From Streptomyces mashuensis (GTDB taxonomy: Bacteria; Actinomycetota; Actinomycetes; Streptomycetales; Streptomycetaceae): a DNA stretch of 64,000 nucleotides. A program made the translations under genes and the position numbers. Where the stretch lies: NCBI RefSeq assembly GCF_014654785.1, contig NZ_BNBD01000011.1, positions 62,001-126,000 of the forward strand. The letters are read 5' to 3'. Each line of letters opens with the position of its first letter. The first letter of the stretch is position 1. The notes under the pieces are model-generated. The model did not search any database and was not told the origin of the DNA. It saw nothing but the letters and a program-made list of their open reading frames with translations. Shown here piece after piece: positions 18,380 to 24,954 of this stretch.

Positions 18380-19843
18380 ATGAGCGGCTCGGCGCGGAAC
18401 ACCCCCTTCACGACGAACAACGCGGGCATCCCGGTGGAGAGCGACGAACACTCGCTCACCATCGGTGACACCGGCCCCATCCTGCTCCAGGACCACTACC
18501 TCATCGAGAAGATGGCCCAGTTCAACCGGGAGCGCGTCCCGGAGCGGGTCGTGCACGCCAAGGGCGGTGGCGCCTACGGCACGTTCCACGTGACCAACGA
18601 CGTCAGCCAGTTCACGAAGGCGGCGCTGTTCCAGCCGGGGACGACGACGCAGCTGCTGGCGCGCTTCTCGACGGTGGCGGGCGAGCAGGGCTCCCCGGAC
18701 ACCTGGCGGGACCCGCGCGGCTTCGCGCTGAAGTTCTACACCGAGCAGGGCAACTACGACCTCGTGGGCAACAACACGCCCGTCTTCTTCGTGCGCGACC
18801 CCATGAAGTTCCAGGACTTCATCCGCTCGCAGAAGCGCCGCCCGGACAACGGCCTGCGCGACAACGACATGCAGTGGGACTTCTGGACGCTGTCCCCCGA
18901 GTCGGCCCACATGGTCACCTGGCTGATGGGCGACCGCGGCGTGCCGCGCACCTGGCGGCACATGAACGGCTACGGCTCGCACACGTACATGTGGGTCAAC
19001 GGCGGCGGCGAGAAGTTCTGGATCAAGTACCACATCAAGACCGACCAGGGCATCGAGTTCCTCACGCAGGCGGAGGCGGACGCGCTGGCCGGCGAGGACC
19101 CGGATCTGCACCGCCGGGACCTGTACGAGGCGATCGCGCGCGGCGACGCGCCGTCGTGGACGATGTCGGTGCAGGTCATGCCGTTCGAGGACGCCGCGGA
19201 CTACCGCTTCAACCCCTTCGACCTGACGAAGGTGTGGCCGCACGGCGACTATCCGCTGATCGAGGTCGGCCGGATGACGCTCGACCGGAACCCGGAGGAT
19301 TTCTTCGTCCACGTCGAGCAGGCCGCGTTCGAGCCGTCCAGCCTGGTGCCGGGCATCGGCCCGTCGCCGGACAAGATGCTGCTGGGCCGCCTCTTCTCGT
19401 ACCCCGACACCCACCGCTACCGCATCGGCCCGAACTACCAGCAGCTGCCGCCGAACCGGCCGCACGCGCCGGTGGCCTCGTACGCCAAGGACGGGCCGAT
19501 GCGGTACGAGCCGTCGGGCACGGCCCGGCCGTACGCGCCCAACTCGTACGGCGGCCCGGCGGCCGACACCGCGCGCTTCGGCGACCCGGCCGGCTGGGCG
19601 GCCACCGGGGAGATGGTGCGCGAGGCGTACAAGCTGCACGCCGAGGACGACGACTGGGGGCAGGCGGGCACGATGGTGCGCCGGGTGCTGGACGACGCGG
19701 CGCGCGAGCGCCTGGTGGCCAACGTCTCGGGGCACCTGGCCAACGGGGTGACGGCGCCCGTGCTCTCCCGTGCGCTCCAGTACTGGCGCAATATCGACAA
19801 GGAAGTGGGCGACCGCATCGCCACGCGCGTCAACGGCGGCTGA
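18380..19843 (+). CDS. Clade 3-type monofunctional heme catalase
   Basis: The enzyme dismutates hydrogen peroxide. The 487-residue length matches small-subunit catalases. The catalytic His59 is in RVVHAKGGG, Asn132 in VGNNTPVFF, and the proximal heme Tyr in the RLFSYPDTHRYRIG segment. The heme-pocket block FALKFYTEQGNYDLVGNN is present. The start is ATG 18380 after GGGAGG. No CatR/Fur-type regulator gene is adjacent, unlike the catR-catA arrangement known in other Streptomyces, so control is from elsewhere or through the 10-bp repeats upstream. A perfect 20-bp hairpin follows the gene. Confidence 0.96.
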   Translation: MSGSARNTPFTTNNAGIPVESDEHSLTIGDTGPILLQDHYLIEKMAQFNRERVPERVVHAKGGGAYGTFHVTNDVSQFTKAALFQPGTTTQLLARFSTVAGEQGSPDTWRDPRGFALKFYTEQGNYDLVGNNTPVFFVRDPMKFQDFIRSQKRRPDNGLRDNDMQWDFWTLSPESAHMVTWLMGDRGVPRTWRHMNGYGSHTYMWVNGGGEKFWIKYHIKTDQGIEFLTQAEADALAGEDPDLHRRDLYEAIARGDAPSWTMSVQVMPFEDAADYRFNPFDLTKVWPHGDYPLIEVGRMTLDRNPEDFFVHVEQAAFEPSSLVPGIGPSPDKMLLGRLFSYPDTHRYRIGPNYQQLPPNRPHAPVASYAKDGPMRYEPSGTARPYAPNSYGGPAADTARFGDPAGWAATGEMVREAYKLHAEDDDWGQAGTMVRRVLDDAARERLVANVSGHLANGVTAPVLSRALQYWRNIDKEVGDRIATRVNGG

Positions 19844-19850
19844 ACGGAAC

Positions 19851-19892
19851 GACGGACGGCCGCCCTCCCGTGCGGGAGGGCGGCCGTCCGTC
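19851..19892. terminator. Bidirectional terminator, perfect 20-bp arms
   Basis: The arms at 19851-19870 and 19873-19892 are exact complements around TG. It lies between the convergent catalase and penicillin-binding protein genes, 8 bp after the catalase stop. Confidence 0.85.
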
Positions 19893-19925
19893 GTGTCCGG
19901 GCCGGGCCGTGACCGGTTACGGCTG

Positions 19926-22196
19926 TTACGGCTGGAGGTTGGCCTGGTTGCGGCCGCCGTCGGGCCGGGTGCCGCCGTCGGTACCGCCGCCGGTGGGCGT
20001 GGGCCGGGTGGGCGGGACGGTCGGCGGGGTCGGCTTGCCGGTGTTGCGGGTGGAGGTGGGGCCCGGGTCGGGCGTGTGGCTGCGCTGCGACGCGTTCGGC
20101 GACGGCGACTGCGTGCCCTTGGACGCGGTGGGCGACGGGGAGCGGCCCTGCGTGCTGGAGGGCTGCGCGGCCGGGGTGCCGGCCGGGGCCTGCGGCGGGA
20201 CGAAGCCGACGTTGGTGTCGAGGTCGAACTTCGCGTCGTCGTCGTCACCGCTGCCGTAGACGGCGGAGGTGTAGGCGGCCCAGATCTTCGCCGGGTACGT
20301 ACCACCGTTGACGCGGCCGTTGCCGCCGGTGCCCTGGAGCGTCACCTGCTTGCCGCCGGGGCCCTCGCCGAAGAGGCCGACGGAGGTGACCAGGCCGGGG
20401 GTGTAGCCGGAGAACCAGGCCGACTTGTCGTCGTCGGAGGTACCGGTCTTGCCCGCCACCTGGTAGGCGGAGCTGGCCACCACATTGGCCGTACCGTCGT
20501 CGACCACGCCGGTGAGGACGGAGGTCATGCCGTCGGCGGTGTCGCGGGAGACCACCCGGTCGCCGACGGCGTTGGGCAGGTCGAAGTTCTGGCCGCGCTG
20601 CGTCGCCGACTTGACGATGCTGGGGGTGACCTTCTTGCCGTGGTTGTTCAGCGTGGCGTACACGCCGGCCATCTCCATCGGGCTGGCGCCCATGGAGCCC
20701 AGGGACATGGCGGGGGTCGCGTCGAAGTCGCCCTTCATGCCCAGGTCGGTGGCGGTCTTCTTGACCTTCTCCAGGCCGACGTCGACGGCCATCTGCGCGA
20801 AGACGGTGTTGACCGAGTCGTTCATCGCCTGCTGCACGGTGACGGAGGGCTTGGAGTAGCCGTCCTCGTTCTCCGGCGCGAAGGGGATGTCGCTGCCGAC
20901 GACGGGCCGCTTGTTGGTGCCGTCGTAGAGCGTGCCCGGCTTGATCGGCTGGTGGTCCTGCGTCCTGGAGTCGTTCTCCAGCGCGGAGGCGAGGATCAGC
21001 GGCTTGAACGTCGAGGCCGGCTGGTAGTCGCCGCGCGTGGCGTTGCTGATCTGGTGCTTGGCGAAGTCCTGGCCGCCGTAGAGGGCCACGACCTTGCCGG
21101 TCTTCGGGTCGACCGAGACGGCGCCCGCCTGGACGTGCTTGTCGACCTCGCGGGAGCCCGGCTCCAGGTCGGAGATCAGCTTGTCCTGGACGGCCTTCTC
21201 CAGGGCCTTCTGCTTCTTGGAGTCGATGGAGAGGGTGATCGTCCAGCCACCGGCGGCGAAGTCGCTCTCCTTGCGGCCCTGCTTCTCCAGGTCGCGGATG
21301 ATCTCGCGCTTGGCGGCCTCGATCAGGTAGCCGTTCTGGCCGGTCAGGCCGAGCGCCGGCTTGGGCTGGCCCGGCTCCTTGAACGTCATGGTCTTGCGCT
21401 TGCCGGCGTCGAGCCAGTTCTGCTCGACCATCTTGTCGAGCACGTAGTTCCAGCGGCTCAGCGCGTTCTTCTTGCCGGCCTCGGTGGCCGTCCCCCAGTC
21501 GTACTGGCTGGGCGCCTGGAGCAGCGCGGCCAGGTAGGCGCCCTCCTCCAGCGTCAGCTTGTCGACGTCCTTGTTGTAGTACGCGCGGGAGGCGGCCTGG
21601 ATGCCGTAGGCGCCGCGCCCGTAGTAGCTGGTGTTGAGGTAGCCCTGGAGGATGTCGTCCTTCGTCATCCGCTCGTTGACCTTGAGCGTGATGATGAGCT
21701 CCTTGACCTTGCGGGTGACGGTCTGCCGCTGGTCGAGGTAGTAGTTCTTCACGTACTGCTGGGTGATGGTGGAACCACCCTGCTTGCCGTGGCCCAGGAC
21801 CGTGTTGACGATGCCGCGGGTGGTGCCCTTCAGGTCGACGCCGGAGTCGTTGTAGAAGTTCTTGTTCTCGGCGGCGACGACGGCCTTGCGGACGTCCTCG
21901 GGGACCTTCGACAGCGGCACTTCCTCACGGTTGACCTCGCCGATGCGGGCGATGGTCTTGCCGTCGCTGGTCTTGTAGACGTTGCTCTGCAGCGTGGCCG
22001 CGGAATTGCCCGTGGGGACGTCCACGTACAGGTACAGCGCGTAGAACGCGCCCACCCCCAGACCGACGACGGCCACGAAGTAGGCCAGCAGCAACTTCCA
22101 GGTGAAGAACCGGCGTATGCCCTTCTTCTTGGGCTTGCCACCCCTGTCGGGGCCAGTGCCCTTCTTCTGCGCCTTCCGCGCTTCCGCTCGGCCCAT
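19926..22196 (-). CDS. Bifunctional class A penicillin-binding protein
   Basis: The enzyme polymerises and crosslinks peptidoglycan at the outer face of the membrane. The 756-residue product has a basic cytoplasmic tail, one TM at about 33-56, and a GT51 transglycosylase domain with catalytic Glu110 (AAENKNFY) and QGGSTITQQYVKN at 139-151. The transpeptidase has STFK at 395-398, SVN at 461-463 and KTGT at 583-586. A Pro/Ser/Thr-rich, probably wall-spanning tail runs from about residue 650. The gene is monocistronic and convergent with catalase. All catalytic motifs are intact. Confidence 0.96.
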   Translation of the reverse strand: MGRAEARKAQKKGTGPDRGGKPKKKGIRRFFTWKLLLAYFVAVVGLGVGAFYALYLYVDVPTGNSAATLQSNVYKTSDGKTIARIGEVNREEVPLSKVPEDVRKAVVAAENKNFYNDSGVDLKGTTRGIVNTVLGHGKQGGSTITQQYVKNYYLDQRQTVTRKVKELIITLKVNERMTKDDILQGYLNTSYYGRGAYGIQAASRAYYNKDVDKLTLEEGAYLAALLQAPSQYDWGTATEAGKKNALSRWNYVLDKMVEQNWLDAGKRKTMTFKEPGQPKPALGLTGQNGYLIEAAKREIIRDLEKQGRKESDFAAGGWTITLSIDSKKQKALEKAVQDKLISDLEPGSREVDKHVQAGAVSVDPKTGKVVALYGGQDFAKHQISNATRGDYQPASTFKPLILASALENDSRTQDHQPIKPGTLYDGTNKRPVVGSDIPFAPENEDGYSKPSVTVQQAMNDSVNTVFAQMAVDVGLEKVKKTATDLGMKGDFDATPAMSLGSMGASPMEMAGVYATLNNHGKKVTPSIVKSATQRGQNFDLPNAVGDRVVSRDTADGMTSVLTGVVDDGTANVVASSAYQVAGKTGTSDDDKSAWFSGYTPGLVTSVGLFGEGPGGKQVTLQGTGGNGRVNGGTYPAKIWAAYTSAVYGSGDDDDAKFDLDTNVGFVPPQAPAGTPAAQPSSTQGRSPSPTASKGTQSPSPNASQRSHTPDPGPTSTRNTGKPTPPTVPPTRPTPTGGGTDGGTRPDGGRNQANLQP

Positions 22197-22357
22197 TTCT
22201 CCCGTAGCTCCAGTCCGTCCGCCCCCAACCAGCTCATGAAGCTAACACCGCAACTGCCATCAAACGCCCATCGATCACGGCAATAACGGACGTGACATAC
22301 AGCACGCCGGGTGGCGGGAACCCGGTACGGCGTTGTGCGGAGGAAACCGTACAGGGA

Positions 22358-22371
22358 GATAATGTGTTATC
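22358..22371. promoter_or_regulatory. Palindrome upstream of the SPFH gene
   Basis: GATAATGTGTTATC is an inverted repeat with 5-bp arms (GATAA/TTATC) and a 4-bp spacer. It lies in an unusually AT-rich patch (22357-22392) of the 248-bp gap between the divergent PBP and SPFH genes. GATAAT may also serve as a -10 hexamer. An operator or promoter role is inferred. Confidence 0.4.
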
Positions 22372-22444
22372 ACTTTGCCAGCATTATTTTACGAGGCCGG
22401 TGACGGAGGGTTCCGCCCGGCCCTGACCCTCGGGGGGCACCACC

Positions 22445-23380
22445 ATGTCCGACACCGCCTCGGCGACCGCGCCGGCCGCCGCGAAGCCACCGGTCAGCGA
22501 ACTGCCCGCCCATGACGTGAGCGGCGGCGCCGCCCTGCTGCTGGGCCTGGTGGGCCTGCTCGGCGGCGCGGGCACGGCGATCCTGGGAGGGGTGATGGGC
22601 TCCCACGGCAAGGGCGCCGTCGCCGTCGTCATGGTCGCCGCCGGCGTGGTCCTGGCCATCGCCTCGCTGATCACGCTGACCGGCCTCAACACGGTCGCGC
22701 CCGGCGAGGCCCAGGTCGTCCAGCTCTTCGGCCGCTACCGCGGCACCATCCGCACCGAGGGCCTGCGCTGGGTGAACCCCTTCACCAGCCGCGACAAGAT
22801 CTCCACCCGGGTGCGCAACCACGAGACGTCCGTCCTGAAGGTCAACGACGCCTACGGCAACCCCATCGAGCTCGCCGCCGTGGCCGTCTGGCGGGTGGAG
22901 GACACCGCGCAGGCCAAGTTCGCCGTGGAGGACTTCCAGGAGTTCGTCGCCACCCAGACCGAGACCGCGGTCCGGCACATCGCCATCGAGTACCCCTACG
23001 ACGCGCACGACGAGGACGCGCTGTCGCTGCGCGGCAACGCCGAGGAGATCACCGAGAAGCTCGCCCGGGAGCTCGACACCCGGGTCCAGGCGGCGGGCGT
23101 GCGCGTCATCGAGGCGCGGTTCACGCACCTGGCCTACGCTCCGGAGATCGCCTCCGCCATGCTCCAGCGGCAGCAGGCGGGCGCGGTCGTCGCCGCCCGC
23201 CGGCAGATCGTCGAGGGCGCGGTCGGCATGGTGGAGGAGGCGCTGGAGCGCATCAGCGAGCAGGGCATCGTCGAACTGGACGAGGAACGGAAGGCGGCCA
23301 TGGTGAGCAATCTGATGGTGGTGCTGTGCGGCGACCGGGCCGCGCAGCCCGTCCTCAACACCGGGTCGCTCTACCAGTGA
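22445..23380 (+). CDS. SPFH-domain (stomatin/flotillin-like) membrane protein
   Basis: This 311-residue protein has two hydrophobic segments (about residues 29-48 and 56-80) and then an SPFH/band 7 domain: LNTVAPGEAQVVQLFGRYRGTIR, GLRWVNPF, and VRHIAIEYPYDA, ending with EARFTHLAYAPEIASAMLQRQQA. A helical C-terminal part (VEGAVGMVEEALERI) likely mediates oligomerisation. SPFH proteins scaffold membrane microdomains and associated proteases. The stop TGA overlaps the GTG start of the next small gene, implying translational coupling. The partner and function in this organism are unknown. Confidence 0.88.
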   Translation: MSDTASATAPAAAKPPVSELPAHDVSGGAALLLGLVGLLGGAGTAILGGVMGSHGKGAVAVVMVAAGVVLAIASLITLTGLNTVAPGEAQVVQLFGRYRGTIRTEGLRWVNPFTSRDKISTRVRNHETSVLKVNDAYGNPIELAAVAVWRVEDTAQAKFAVEDFQEFVATQTETAVRHIAIEYPYDAHDEDALSLRGNAEEITEKLARELDTRVQAAGVRVIEARFTHLAYAPEIASAMLQRQQAGAVVAARRQIVEGAVGMVEEALERISEQGIVELDEERKAAMVSNLMVVLCGDRAAQPVLNTGSLYQ

Positions 23381-23613
23381 CGGAGGAGGCCCCCGGACCG
23401 GACCGGCCGCGGCAGCGCAAACAGGTGCTGCTGCGGCTGGACCCGCTCGTGCACGACGCGCTGGCCCGCTGGGCGGACGACGAGCTGCGCAGCGTCAACG
23501 CGCAGACCGAGTTCCTGCTGCGCAAGGCCCTGGCCGACGCGGGCCGGCTGCCCAAGGGCGTGGGCGCGATGCGCAAGCGCGGCCGGCCACGGAAGTCCGG
23601 GCAGCAGGAGTAG
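23377..23613 (+). CDS. Small ribbon-helix-helix-like protein coupled to the SPFH gene
   Basis: The product has 78 residues, starting at GTG 23377, whose TG and the next A form the SPFH stop. The segment RKQVLLRLDPLVHDALARWADDELRSVNAQTEFLLRKAL has the beta-helix-helix pattern of Arc/MetJ-type DNA-binding proteins. The C-terminus (MRKRGRPRK) is an AT-hook-like basic tail. It may repress its own operon or be a structural partner of the SPFH protein. There is no toxin-like partner apart from the SPFH gene. The fold call is by pattern only. Confidence 0.7.
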   Translation: MTEEAPGPDRPRQRKQVLLRLDPLVHDALARWADDELRSVNAQTEFLLRKALADAGRLPKGVGAMRKRGRPRKSGQQE

Positions 23614-23625
23614 CGGAGGCAGCCC

Positions 23626-23655
23626 CGGCCGCCCCGCGATGACGCGGGGCGGCCG
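23626..23655 (+). terminator. Hairpin after the SPFH operon
   Basis: The stem pairs 23626-23638 with 23643-23655 (13 bp; core GGCCGCCCCGCG) around ATGA. It separates the SPFH operon from the padR promoter array. Confidence 0.75.
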
Positions 23656-23668
23656 CAAGCCGTGCCGG

Positions 23669-23733
23669 TATGCACCCCCGTTATGCACCCCGGTTATGCA
23701 CCCCAGGTATACACACAATGTATACACCCGGTG
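23669..23733 (+). repeat. 13-bp tandem operator-like array upstream of padR
   Basis: Five consecutive 13-bp units occur: TATGCACCCCCGT, TATGCACCCCGGT, TATGCACCCCAGG, TATACACACAATG and TATACACCCGGTG, then a partial TACTCTC. Every unit begins with TAT and has ACAC or GCAC next. The array ends 13 bp before the padR start codon and includes the palindrome at 23707-23725. The AT-rich units also provide the only plausible -10 and -35 sequences, so bound PadR would block its own promoter. Confidence 0.85.
23707..23725. promoter_or_regulatory. Candidate PadR operator palindrome
   Basis: GTATACA-CACAA-TGTATAC is a perfect inverted repeat with 7-bp arms and a 5-bp spacer, formed where units 3 to 5 of the 13-bp array meet. 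PadR-family regulators usually bind such A/T-rich palindromes in their own promoters. The next gene is a padR gene. Confidence 0.65.
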
Positions 23734-23746
23734 TACTCTCCCGATC

Positions 23747-24271
23747 ATGTCAATCGGACACGCCCTCCTCGGCCTCCTCGAAGCCGGCCCGCGCCACGGC
23801 TACGACCTCAAGCGCGCCTTCGACGCCCGCTTCGGCCACGACCGCCCCCTGCACTACGGGCAGGTCTACTCGACCATGTCCCGCCTGCTGCGCAACGGCC
23901 TCGTCGAGGTCGACGCCGTCGAGCCGGGCGACGGCCCCGAGCGCAAGCGCTACGCCATCACCGACGCCGGCGTCACCGACGTGGAGACCTGGCTCGCCCG
24001 GCCCGAGAAGCCCGAGCCCTACCTCCAGTCCACCCTCTACACCAAGGTCGTCCTCTCCCTGCTCACCGGCCGCGACGCCACCGCCGTCCTCGACGGCCAG
24101 CGCGCCGAGCACCTGCGGCTGATGCGCGAGCTCACCCGCCGCAAGGTCGAGGGCGACCTCGCCGACCAGCTCATCTGCGACCACGCGCTGTTCCACCTGG
24201 AGGCCGACCTGCGGTGGCTGGAACTCACCGCCGCCCGCCTCCAGCAGCTCGCCACGGCGGTGCGCCCATGA
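23747..24271 (+). CDS. PadR-family transcriptional regulator
   Basis: The repressor is 174 residues with an N-terminal winged helix (ALLGLLEAGPRHGYDLKRAFD, then LHYGQVYSTMSRLLRNGLVEV and KRYAITDAGVTDVETWL). The C-terminal helical dimerisation domain (about 100-174) is Vir-type. ATG 23747 starts the winged helix; upstream in-frame codons run through the operator array. There is no good ribosome-binding site, so the mRNA may be leaderless or nearly so. It overlaps the ABC ATPase gene by 4 nt (ATGA), making a regulator-transporter operon. Such PadR proteins commonly sense a small toxic compound. Confidence 0.92.
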   Translation: MSIGHALLGLLEAGPRHGYDLKRAFDARFGHDRPLHYGQVYSTMSRLLRNGLVEVDAVEPGDGPERKRYAITDAGVTDVETWLARPEKPEPYLQSTLYTKVVLSLLTGRDATAVLDGQRAEHLRLMRELTRRKVEGDLADQLICDHALFHLEADLRWLELTAARLQQLATAVRP

Positions 24272-24954
24272 CGCCCGCCGGCCCCGTCCTGGCCGCCACC
24301 GGCCTGCACAAGACGTACGGGCCCACGCCCGCCCTCGCCGACGCCGGCTTATCCGTGCAGCCCGGCGAGATCGTCGCCGTCATGGGCCCCTCCGGCTCCG
24401 GCAAGTCCACGCTCCTGCACTGCCTCGCCGGCATCGTCCGGCCCGACGCCGGCTCCGTGCGCTACGGACCCCACGAGCTGACCACGATGACGGACGCCCG
24501 GCGCAGCGCGCTGCGCCGCACCGACTTCGGCTTCGTGTTCCAGTTCGGCCGGCTCGTACCCGAACTGACCTGCCTGGAGAACGTGGCACTGCCGCTGCGC
24601 CTGGGCGGCCTCCGCCGCCGGGCCGCCGAGGACCGCGCCCTGGAGTGGCTGGACCGCCTGGAGGCCGCGGACGTGCGCGGCAAGCGCCCCGGCGAGATCT
24701 CCGGCGGCCAGGGCCAGCGCGTCGCCGTGGCCCGCGCCCTGGTCACCACGCCGCGCGTGGTCTTCGCCGACGAGCCCACGGGCGCCCTGGACTCCCTCAA
24801 CGGCGAACGCGTGATGGGGCTGCTGTCGCGCGCCGCCCGCGACACCCGCGCGGCCGTCGTCCTCGTCACGCACGACGCCCGCGTGGCCGCGTACTCCGAC
24901 CGCGAGGTCGTCGTCCGCGACGGCCGCACCCGGGACCTGGCGGGTGTGGCATGA
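24268..24954 (+). CDS. ABC transporter ATP-binding protein (MacB/LolD-type)
   Basis: This 228-residue nucleotide-binding subunit has Walker A GPSGSGKST at residues 40-48, a Q-loop in FVFQFGRLVPELT, the signature ISGGQGQRVAVARAL, Walker B VVFADEPTGALDS and the switch His in LVTHD. PTGALDS and the PELTCLENVALPL block place it with the MacB/FtsE/LolD subfamily that works with FtsX-type permeases. It overlaps padR by 4 nt upstream and the permease by 4 nt downstream. The substrate is unknown; export of an antimicrobial or lipid is plausible. Confidence 0.93.
   Translation: MTPAGPVLAATGLHKTYGPTPALADAGLSVQPGEIVAVMGPSGSGKSTLLHCLAGIVRPDAGSVRYGPHELTTMTDARRSALRRTDFGFVFQFGRLVPELTCLENVALPLRLGGLRRRAAEDRALEWLDRLEAADVRGKRPGEISGGQGQRVAVARALVTTPRVVFADEPTGALDSLNGERVMGLLSRAARDTRAAVVLVTHDARVAAYSDREVVVRDGRTRDLAGVA

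Noticed and set aside
15533..20305. A 1590-codon open frame on the minus strand, antisense to the methyltransferase, phosphatase and catalase genes
   Set aside because: High-GC DNA keeps antisense frames open. The translation is Arg/Pro/Ala-rich without any domain, and three well-supported plus-strand genes occupy the region.
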